DNA of 64,000 nt from Scortum barcoo (taxonomy: Eukaryota; Chordata; Actinopteri; Centrarchiformes; Terapontidae). Positions 49,801 to 61,700 of this stretch are shown here, piece after piece (within the stretch, counting starts at the first letter, position 1; each line of letters opens with the position of its first letter). The stretch covers positions 21,931,643-21,995,642 of the forward strand of contig CM041531.1 of the NCBI GenBank assembly GCA_023238725.1, written 5' to 3'. The notes beneath the pieces are model-generated. The model had not been told where the DNA came from and did no database searches. It worked only from the letters and a program-made list of their open reading frames with translations. Position numbers and translations under genes: made by a program.

Positions 49801-52691
49801 CTTTGAATTCACTTTGAAGACAGATTATCCGTTTTCCCCTTTTATGATTATTTAAATATTAGCAACAACAAACCTTAATCTGTCTAAAGCTGCTGACATT
49901 CATTCAAGCAACAGCTAATACTCACTTACCTCTGGTGCCAAGTGATGCCTCCACTTTATAGATGGTGATATAGTGTCCTAATATTTGGTATTTGGAGATG
50001 GTGACATTTGTGGATTGGCCCTGATGTTAATGTCATGCTACCTAGTAAATATTTCATGGAGGAAGAGCCGTTTCCTGAAGTAGCAATGTCTCTCTGAACA
50101 AAATGTGGCCTCACTGACCTCCAGTCTGTTGATGAGTTTCTTCTTAATTGCGTTCTGAGCAGCAGCGTTGGTGGCCACGCGCAGCCCCTCCGCGGCCTCC
50201 CTCAGTCTTTGCTGCTGGTCCTCATTCTCTGGGTACGCCGCCGCGCACCCTGTGAACACAAACGCGCACAGATCAGCAAATACACAACACAGCAGGTGGG
50301 CAGGAAAGGACAACAGCTGGTGTGACGGTGGGAAGGCAAAGATAAAGAATAAATGATCTGTTTACAATATTCCCTGACTTTCTACTATCTTTAAAAAGAT
50401 GTTGTTGGTTTTTTTATTGCACTGCTTCTTTCTTTGAAAGACCATCATTCCTGAGTGACTGTGAACACGTCAGCGCTCATCACATCACACACATCTTCTG
50501 AGACAAACAGCAGACACATCCGCACACCTGCCACCAGCACAACACAGCAAGTAATAATGGCAAGAATTTATCCAATCAGTGTATACACAGACCTTTGAAA
50601 ATGACACAGACTTAATCATCACAGCTCCTCTTCATTTCGCTCTTTGTTGGTGGCCAAATGTCAGCAGGAGATGCCGTTTGTTCATATAAGCGAGCAGCTT
50701 TTTGTATCTTGCTGCTCTTGAATTCAGCCGCACAAGTTAACTGGTCTTCTGAGGAGACCAATATCACTTAGCACCTCCGTGTCTCCTGCTGCTGGAGAGA
50801 AAGCTAAGCCTGCTGCCATCAGGATAATTAACTGGGAACTCGGTAGCTTCACCTGCAGCTTCACAGAGAGGTGGGTGTGCATTAAAATCCATGTAATTAA
50901 TGTAATGTTTAACCCCACAGATGCCACTGGCACAAGAGGCCACAGACGCAGATCAGTATGAACGAGGCAAACAAGTGCACAAACAGAAAAAGTCATTTTG
51001 CTGTTAAGTAATTTCATGGATTGAAAATGTTTTGTTTCCTTTTGAGTCTTTGTACATTTGACTTGCTATTAATCACAGTGAGAGGATGTCAGTGACCAGC
51101 TTCAAATCAGTTTGTAGCTGTCGTCTGCCTGCTGGCAACTGCTGACACCATTTAAATGTAACATCCAATTTGCATGATTATTAAAAAGTGCTTATTTCCA
51201 GAGGAAGTAACAAGATATCACATGCAGGAACTCATCAAGGGGAAAAAGCCTGGTCTGTTTTAGTCGTACAATTCACTTACAGCATGAGTCTCACTAAAGC
51301 AAACCTTCACAATATGGAGAAAAACAGTCGGCTGCAAAGCGCACAGTCCAAAAACTAAACCGCACAATCAATCAGTTGCCAAGGCAACGGCTGGCTGAGG
51401 TCTCAGCCTCCTTTGACAGAGATAGATATACAGCTGTGACGGCGGCAAGTCTGGCATCAAACTCGACCATCAAACCAGCTGGAGGGCGTCATTTAATTTT
51501 CATGGTGGAAGTGGAGAGTTATTAATATCAGTGTGTGATTCTGTAGACAGATAATGAGCCTGATGTGGAGAGTTGGCAGATAAATAGTTTGGATAGGGGA
51601 AGATGGGAGGAGCGGCAAAGCTGAGCCTGCCCTTCAGCAGTTTGGGAAGACAGTGTCTGATGTCCTCTTGATCATCATACACTGGAAACTTGAGGTGTGA
51701 GGAGAACTGGATGGTGAATTTAAATGGTGTATGGATTATAATATCTCAACATTCAACCCTATAATTTTGTGCTTATATGAGGATTCAGTCCATACTCGGA
51801 TACCTTCATAGGCCAATTCCTGGCCCTTGATGTTTACAAGAGGAAGGTCTAACTAAACTTCCAAACACACAGCTATTAAACCAAAGGATTAGTCCAGATG
51901 GCATATAAATCAATGTACTTAACAGGATAGTCGCATTCCAATTAATTAAAACTGTCCACTGCCATGTTAACACTGGATATTCAATGTGGAGCATAGTACC
52001 AGCAAAGCAGCATTTCCTTTGTTTTTTTTTATTACAATTATTACAATTATGCTAATGTATATTTGAGATAAAAAAAAAGAAGGAAGTATGGCACAGAGAG
52101 CTCGAAGTTGCTTTCAGTATGTAGTAACAGACTGTAGCAATCCCAATAATAGTAATTTTACAACAATTATGGGAAAAAAAATAAAACCAAAGAGCATTAA
52201 GGCAGCATTTAAGCCAGATTTGGAGCAGGATTGCAGACCCCAGATATGCGTTGACCCACAAACACAACAGCACAGGGCAGCTTATTTAAGGTCCTTGGTT
52301 TGGTCTAACAAGGGGATCAGAGACACGTCCTGCAGCCGCTACAAAGACAGTGAATAATTGCATAATTTCAAAAACACAATTAAAGCACGCAAGGGGGTTC
52401 AATTTTAAATAAGAGAAAAATAACTCAAACTAAATTCTACAGACCAACGAGGCTAATTCAGTGTCAGTGGATCGACTCCATCTCTACTTCCACTTCCAGC
52501 TTAGCAAGACAGGTGACCACGTTTGCAGACTTAAAGCCACTTTCACACCTTGGGATTTGGGCATTTTTAAATTAAAGATATGTCCATGCCCTAAACCTTT
52601 ATTGAAGAAAGTTTTAAAGGTCAACCTTTATTCATAAAGTAACACTTTACAAACAAGACTAAGCAGAATCACTTCCCAAACTGTCCTTTTT

Positions 52692-52734
<43 letters not shown>

Positions 52735-55700
52735 GGGTGTCTGGCTCAGCACCTTTCCCCTCTGCTGTCAGTGAAAAGGTCAGCCAGTACGTACAAGAGA
52801 ATAAAGCCCGGCCCTGTAGACTTTCATCTGATCTTAAGAAATGCCACTTATGTGATTAAAACCCAACTATATGAATTATGCATATGCTAAAACTTATTTT
52901 GCACTAACCCCTCAAGTTAGTAAACTTACTGGTTATTATTGACAGTGGTTGAGATGTACAATTAAATAAGCAGAACAAATACTAAATGCCTCGTGTCTCG
53001 CATGCTGCCTACCTTTGCTGCCTCCACCATCCTTGCGGTGGCGTCAGCCAGCAGTTTAGCAGCTGCCAGCAACTTCTTGGAATTGTCGACGTCCACCTCG
53101 GCCTCGGCGTCCGACCTCATGGCGTTCACCAGGTCTGAGGTGGCCTGAGCCAACACCCGAGCCTGACGGACCATCTCTCCTGAGTGGAGAAACAGTTGAT
53201 TGGAGACAGTGTTTAGGTGAAGAGAAGGAGAGAGAAAGATGAGAAGAAGTAGAAAAAAGTGGATAATGGATGAGTCATACTAACAAGAGACAGAGCATTT
53301 AACAGTGAATTTGTTCTGACTTAATTGCGTAGCACCATCCTTTTGTTGCAAATCCTCTTGAGTTTATGAACAAGAGGAAGAGTAATATCCATCTTCATCT
53401 CTTTAACCACTTTAACAGTAAAACTGTGCTTGATGACTTGATGCTTTCTCGCGCACAAGTTTGGGATAACGATCCAAGAGATGCAATGCTGGCAGACATA
53501 AGTGGAGCAGATCCACATTTCTTTTAATTTGGAAAATTGGAAAGTTTACTTGTTAAAATGACTGATAGTAAGTTGGCATATGTTGAGACTGAAGTTGTAA
53601 ACGTCAGCATCCTAAAAGAAAAAGAAAAAAAAAAAAGAAAGGAAAACACCTGGTGGGAGAAAACAAGACCGAAAAACAAAATCTTCTCCTCGGCTCAGTG
53701 TGGTTGAATTATTTGCTCAGTTGTATTGGTCTCCCTGAGCAGATGTGCATAATGCAATAACACCTATGGGTGATTTGTGAAGAAGCAATTGGATGCAACT
53801 ACCTGCCCTGTTGTTATTTATTCCCCCTGAACATATTCTCTGTTTATCAGACTAATGAGGTAAGACGAAAGGGTTGAGAAGGGGACTGGCATCGCTGTTC
53901 TCTCTCTCGAAGCAGACCTGGCACACCAGAAAAGCTGTTTGGTGGTAAGCCTCTATAATTCATGTCAATGTATCAGCTGATCTACCAGCGCTGCACTACA
54001 GAAGGATTCACACCGACTTTCCTCTACCTCAAAAGCCAGGTGTTAAACAACCTGACATATCTGACGCCATATCAAAAGGCGGCATTCTCCAACTGGCTGC
54101 GTGCATTCATGCCTCAGCAGAGCAAACAGCAATTCCTCTTGTCCATCAAGCCAATCAATCTGGCTTAGCTGACCGCTGGACAAGGACATCCTCTGAGCGT
54201 CTCTTTCTAGCTATCCGCCTTTCTCTGCTGTCAGACTTTTTAACATCGCTGTCAGCTTTCCTCTGTGGCTTCAGCAGAGCTGACAGCAGTCCATTCAAAC
54301 CTGCCATCACGCCAGTCTCTCTGAGGAGAAGATGGGACGAGGCGCGATACGCAGCAAGACGTCTACTCAAACACCAGAAACTTTAGAGCTGAGGAAAGCA
54401 AGTTTTAAGATGAGACTACATATTGTTTTCGTCAGAAGATGTTTGGCTCAGGGAGGTCAAACTGAGCCATGTTTTAGGGTGAATTTGAAAGCATGAGCTG
54501 TCCTGTGTTCATTTGGAAACTCTTTGATGGGTTATTTAGAGTAGTATGAAGAGAGGCTGGTTTCTTGGGTTCCCCAGATTATCAATAATACTTCAAAACC
54601 ACAGAAGAACGAATGTACAAAATTTGATTGCAACTGCCCCCTCAACAGCTATTTCATTCTGGACCAAAGTGGAGGATGTACCAAGAAACGTCGTACTGAA
54701 ACTATAAGTGCATTTCAAATCAAAAGTTGATTTGAAAATGTAAATTGCACAACTGCAATTCAACTGTTCCCTAACCTAAGTACAATACAAAATTTTTCAA
54801 TCACAAACAAAAGTACATCCATTTAAACATATTTCAGCTTTTTGTCTTATATTTTATAGCATCTGCCTCATTAAAAAAACCCACAATAATAAGTGTATGT
54901 GGATGCACAGTTACGATCCCTTCATCCCCTCAGCTTGTCACCCCCATCTCCAATACGCTCTTTCTGACTCACCCGCGTCTCCCATCGAGCTGAAGATACT
55001 CTCAGTGACGGTCATGATGGTGTCAGTGGCCTGGTCGTAGCGCCCGATCGGCTCGCCCCTCGAGGTGTACTGACGCACGTGTTGCAGGAGATCTCCCAGA
55101 GCCTGACTCACCACACTGGCTGCTGCACTCACCTTCAATACAGGAGACGCACATCATCAGCGTTAGTGCGCTGCTTTTCTTAAGCTGCGTTATTATCCAG
55201 CTTCTTATTCCATCAGACTGGAGACAAGCACGCTGGACTCATTATCCTCACTACTTCTTAAGCCGGGTGTTAGTATACAAAGCGAACACTCAAAATAAAA
55301 ACAGCTGGTGTGGATTAAGTGGAAAAAGAATCTGTACTCTAGGAAACAAACCAGTCAACTCATTTGTTGCTCATTAGTGTTTTCTGGGTCAAATCTAGAA
55401 TGCACCTTGTTATCTTCTGAGACAAAATGAACAAATAGAGTTGAGTGCACCACTGCATGAATCAAGCTGACCTGTTTGAGGAGCTCGCCATCTTCTGTGG
55501 CTGAAAGGCAGGCCTGGACGCAGCTTTCCACCGAACGATCCACCAGCTTTCCAGCTTCGATTAGCTGCTCCTGGCAAACCGGCGAACTGATGGTGGGACT
55601 CACCACCTGCAATAACAAGGTGAGAAGTGTGAAAAATAACTAGAATTACCAGTTGTACAGTATGCGTCAGCCAACTAGTCATGATGCAGTTTACGTCCAA

Positions 55701-58700
55701 GATATTAAGTGTATTTTTAGGTGAAAGGGAAGTTATAACTATGTATATATAACCAGTCTATAAGCTAACTCCATTTTTGCACTATTACCATATATATTTG
55801 CACTGAATGTGATTTGCTTATTTATTACCATGTCTTATTTATTTTTCTAGTTTGATTGTATTCGTTTTGTTTAGTTCAAGTCGATGTTTGATCACAATTT
55901 GAGGAAATTTCCTTAAGGCATTCCTGAGATATTATGTTCATCAGAATGGGACGCACAGATAACCCGAATGTCGGCAGCGCAGAGGCATAAAACAGTGAAG
56001 GAGGAATGAAGAACATAAAAAAGACAGTGAAAAAATGTGGTTAATCTCTAATGTGAAAAAGAAAAAAACAATGGCACCATATGATGCAGAAGTTATCAGT
56101 ATGTTAAAAATTTTTGTTGTTTTAAAGTCTAAATGATAAAAAAAAAGAAAGTTTTCTCAAAGGTGAAAGGAAGTATTCAATAATACGTATTATAATCTAC
56201 AACGACTCCTAACTCAAACATAAACGGCAAACAAATTGTAACTGTAACAGTCTTTTTATCATTAAATCTCAAATCACATTCCACAGAGAACAGGAGAAAC
56301 AGAAAAAGAGAGTAAAAAAAAGATCTGAAAGGGATTCAGCATATGGTTCTTATCACTCCGCCATGCAGAGGGGTGAGGATTTGTTAAGTAAATTCAACTA
56401 TTCAGACTGGGAGCCAGGAGGGCATTTAAACTAATTAGAGGCATGTGGGTTGTACAATTAAACGTGCAAATATGATGAGAGCACAGGGTGTTTTACAGAG
56501 CCTTGGTGCATCCTGATATAATCACTCTCCAAAAATACTTGTTTTTTTTTTCATTATCAAAGCTGAAAAAAATTTTTAGGTTATTCAAATATTTAATGGG
56601 GGAAAAAAAAAATCATCAGGATTTTTCCACTGCACAGTCTGCTCATGAAAAAGCAAACAGGGAATCAATGTTGTGCACTCAACCAAATAGCTTTAACAAT
56701 AGCTTCCCAAGTGGTATCCTTAAACCTATGCAAGCGTAATATTCAAATCTGAGACAGATCTGACATAATAAATGGATAAACATTACACCGCCACTGCATC
56801 ATTTCCAGGCATCTGCATAATATCCACTGAATTTACTTTTTGGGAACTGAGTGCATATTATACAAATACTGAAATGATGTGAGCCATTTAGAACAATGAG
56901 TCTCATATTTCACGCTCTGTAGCATTGGTGAATGTTCAGCACCCCTGGGTTTCTGCACAAATGTCCTGCAAAGATGTTCTCGTACCTTGGCACACGCCAC
57001 CAGCTGCGAGGTGGACAGGGCACACTGGGTGGCGGCAGCGATGACCCGGTTCTGAAGCACGGTGTCCTCTGCGACCTGGGCCACGTTCTTGGCCTTCAGC
57101 ACCAACATGGCTGCAGCGTTGGCCACCGCTTTGGCAAGATTCATTAGAATGTCCTATAACAACAACACAAAAACAATTAACTATCTCATCAGCAACATTA
57201 AACACCAGCACAGTTTATTCTATTTTTATATTTGATCTCATTTTTATAAAAAGATTAAAAATATTGTGGCACTAGCATTTGGATAGTGCAGGTAAAGGTT
57301 AAATTATTAACCTTTATCTGTCTGTAGTTGTTTAGTACAGAGTACATCTAACTTCATTTTTACCTGGAAACGCAATTCTACTTGCTTATTTGTATATTCA
57401 GAAAACACATTTAACCTCAGAAATCTCATTAAAAGGCCAGCATCAACAGTCTAATCCAATTTAACAAACATATTTAGCCACAGCACATCTGTACAACTCA
57501 TCATTACTGAATTAACTGTGAAATACTGAAGCACACTCCAGTGTGCTGCATGACTGACAGGCTGAAGAAAGGTTGTGTTGATCTGATCTCTGTTTGACCT
57601 TGAAAAACGCTGTATTAAAATAACAATTGCAATTCAGCCAAGTGTGAGCTACTCAAAAGTTCAACAGTTAAAATAGCATTCAGCTCAAACAGAAACATCC
57701 AGCTAAAATATGAATACGTTCCCTCCATAATCCCTTGGTTGCCATGTGTTTTTGATTAAGCGGGAGGCAGCTCCTGAGGACTGAGGTTTCTTTGAACATT
57801 ACACACAGTGTGATGATGATGATGGTGATCATGACAAATGGACGGGAGTGCAATGTTACCTGGAACCTCTCATCTGTCTCGCTCTCTCCAATCTGGCGCA
57901 GGAGGTCTCCGCTGGCCTGGCCGATGCTGCCTGCTGCTGTCAGCACAGTCTGTCTGGGCTGCAGACACAGAGACGCACACACACACAAACAAACACAGAA
58001 ATCCATCAGGATGTGAAACTGCATTTAGAGGCCTGCTCTGAAATTGCATCATTTTACATCTTGAGATACTCAACCTGTGCAGTGTTTTGCTGTGCTGTAT
58101 AGTGCATCTAAAACAACAGTTGGGTTTTTTATGCAATTGGCAAACATTTGTACGTCATATAGTTGATCATATAGTTTTTTTTTAATTAAAAAAACAAAAA
58201 ACAAATATTATATTGCAACACGGCCCACAGCTCTTCATCCAACAAGCCTACAAGCTATCTTGCATGCAAGTGTATAAAGCAAGACAGATCCATGCATTAT
58301 GCAGATTACCAGCCGACAACTGTACAGTACATTAACTTCTGAATGATACTTCCACAACAACAAACTCCTAATAGTCCTCTGCAAGAACATTACGGTCCTG
58401 CAACCCAAGTAGATGCAGACTACATTAGCATGAGTGCGCTTTACAGTATTTTGAAGAAAGTTGCTTGTTTTAACATGTCTGTCTGAGGATGATTCAGTTA
58501 ACTGAAGCCGGCCAGCAGCAGTGGATGTTAATGTAATTAGATGTAGTTTGGAGGACCAGGAGAGACGCTGCATTATTATTAGAGATTTTACAGTGATACA
58601 GAGTAGGCAGGAAAATTTTATAAACTTTCGAGGTTGTCAATTTAGATATCGTGTAGACAACCAACCACACATAAAATCTGGCATTTCGAGGAACACAAAT

Positions 58701-61700
58701 GGTGTAACGTTGGTGCATGGGCTCCAATCCAGAGTCAGGCTTCACTTTCACACATTATTCTCCATTTTCTGTCTCCTTCAGCAATCTACCCTCTCTATCT
58801 GTGTGCTCTCCTCCTTTTCCTCCAATATAGCATGCAATTTTTGCATTCCTTTCTCATTTCAGTTTCTATAAATAATATCGCCTATTACATCCCATTTGCA
58901 GTGTTTGACTTCAATATAAAAAGCCAGGAGTACATTTGAAACCTTCAACATGTCAGATATATAGTGTATAAACAGAGGGAGGGGGAGGTTTCAAATAAAA
59001 TGTAAAATGTACAGTATAAAGCAAGACTGACAATGTTTTGACAAGTAGTGGTATCACTATTTCAGGGTGCGAGGTTCCTTTACTCACCTCTCCGGAAGCC
59101 GGCTCCACCGCCTTCAGCAGGTCAGACACGGCCCCTGCAAGTGTCCGGGCAGCCCTCATCAGGTCATTACCTCCGCCAACATCGTCCTCCATCAGCGCGG
59201 CCAGCAGCTTCACGCCCTTTGACATTTCTGTCAGGTTGGAGGATATGGTGGTGATGGCGCAGCCCACTGCGGTGTAGTCTGTGTCGGTCGGATCGCCTGA
59301 GCATGTGGAGAGAGGACAGAGGAGTCAGGGAGAGAGTTAAACCCAAACAGGGAAAAATGTGATTGCTCTCCAGTGAGTCTTCTTAAGATTCACTCAGTCG
59401 TGTAAATAGTCAAACCGTTCAACCAAGACTCAAAAAGATTTCCCTGTAACTGAGATTAGAGGCTACATAAATGCATTTTTATCAGAATGGCACAGAGGCA
59501 ACAGACACCTTCACAAAACCAGAGAAGGTTTGGGGAACAATTAGACTTTCTACAATTATGTTAATGATCGCCAGACTAATGGAAAGGTTCTGCTTTAAAG
59601 TCTCTAATAGGCCAGATCATTTTAACTCTGCAGAAAATAGCACCCCTAAAATGTACTTGTAAAACTGTGAGCACACAGCTTTACACTTTCGCTGGTGTCA
59701 TTAAGGACTGTAGAAAAAAAGCTTATAAAAAATCCCACATCATGCTATCGAGCAGTGATATTAATTTATAGTATTGCTAGTGAATTGCAGTACATCCAAG
59801 TCACGGTAGCAGACAAACAGAGCACATTCTGCTGAGTCATGCTGGTGCCGCTGACCTGCTGTGAGGTTGACGACGGAGGCGGTTCCTGCAGTGATGGCGT
59901 CCACCTGCGAGTGAATCTCGTGTTTTGACTCATCCATCTTGTTCTGGATCCACACCTTGGAAGCCTGAAGTGCACAAGAGGTTGACCACACCAAAAGTCA
60001 CGATTCTGCACGCCAAACATGTCTGTCATTGTGCAGACAGTGTTGTTTTCTATCAGTATGTACTGCAAAAAGTATCCATAATATGTATACAGATATGAGT
60101 ATGTTAATTTTACAGTACCATGTCCTGTCCCAGTGGTGGCAGGTTGTCGACCTCCCCTAGGTCGATCTGGGCCTTCTGCACAGCTTGCATACTGGTGTTG
60201 ATGGTTCCCATCAGAGCCTGTTGTGCTGAACTCTACGAGTACAGGAAGGTAAACAGGTTCATTTCTCACAGAATGCAGCCCAGAATGATATTTATAGAAA
60301 CCATGCTGAGGAGAAATGAATGTCTGCTTGTGAAGCTAATTGTTCGCATGTGTATGAACCAGCTACCAGGAGGAGTGCTGATGCTGACATCAAATCAAAA
60401 ATCAAATGTATTTATTTAAATCCCAAAATCACAAACATTGTTTGCCTCGGAGGGCTTTACAATCAGACACCCTCTGTCCTTAGACCCTTTGAACCGAGTC
60501 AGGAAAAACTTTCCAAAAAAACCCTTTATGGGAAAAAGAAGAAACCTGAGGAAGAGCCACAGATGAGGGATCCCTCTCCCTGGGACGGACAGACGTGCAA
60601 TAGATGCCACATGTACAGAGAACATCATCGTCAATCATATATAGAGTTAAACATGGGTTGTAATAAACTGTGGCTATACTGAGTAGCTGAGTATACTGTA
60701 GCTCCACCTAAACCAAACACTTTAACAGGACAGTGAATGAAAAATACAAAAATCATACTGCGAGCCATTTTGCTCTTCTTACCAGCGGTGGCATGTGTCC
60801 ACGGTGCATCTGACCCATCGTGATCTGCTGTTGAGCAGATGGCATGGTGCCCATGCTGAGCGACTCAGTGCCAATGGAGCCGGAGCGGATCACCCCCGGC
60901 AGCGCCACTGAGCCGTGCTCCGCCCTGCCAACGCGATTAAACTGCTGCTGAAGGATGGTTGACCTGCAGATACACAGACAGACACTTAATACAGCATCTC
61001 TGAAGGTAGAGAAGGTTATACAGTTCAATCGCAGCGACCAGGGCAGAGAATGAGGGATTTTCCAAGGACACCGGCTAATTTTGCTCTTATACACTCGGTG
61101 GCCTTTATAACTAAAATTAATTAGTCGTCATCCTCTCAGCCACTCAAATGACTTGTCTCACAGCTTTAATAAAGCTGTGCCAATCACGGTGGAGCATGAT
61201 GAAAATGCCACACTGAAGAGACCTCAACAAGTTCTCCAAGTAGGAAATTAAAGTTGGATGCAGAGTGTTTGGATGGAAATACACCAACCTACAGATCTGC
61301 AGCCAGAGACAGATGGTGAGGATTTTAAACGATGAAATTTGCATTAGTCATGTTGTGTTTTCGGTCATAGAATTGCCTGGTTTTATTTTGCAACACAGTA
61401 ACATTATTCTACACAACAACCAAAGAAGGAAAAGAGCAGGAATGAGAACAGCTTGAACTTTTACTTAATTCATCACTGTACTATAATGATACACGTGTTC
61501 ATCAAATGCTAAACTACTCTACTCTGCTAAGCCAAAAAACAGTAACTACACATTTGGTCAAAAGTGGCTTAAGACCAAATCTTTTGGGTCTTTGTTTTAC
61601 TATGTAAATTATCAGTTTGCTGCAGAAATGTAGCATTTCAAAGAAATGTAGGTAAAAAGCAAAGTTACAGCTAGTGACAGTGAGCCTTAGATATGACTAA

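Noticed and set aside
52990..53012. GC donor a few bases after the 53013 exon end (AAGGTAG|GCAGCA) as a way to repair the tln2 phase break
   Set aside because: It would give AAKVGCAAAYPENED with an extra residue and a poor GC donor. Family alignment favours the normal GTAGGC donor and a GC duplication in the next exon.
53962..54168. Plus-strand 68-codon open frame in a tln2 intron
   Set aside because: No recognisable domain, no splice or promoter context, and length expected by chance in an intron this size.
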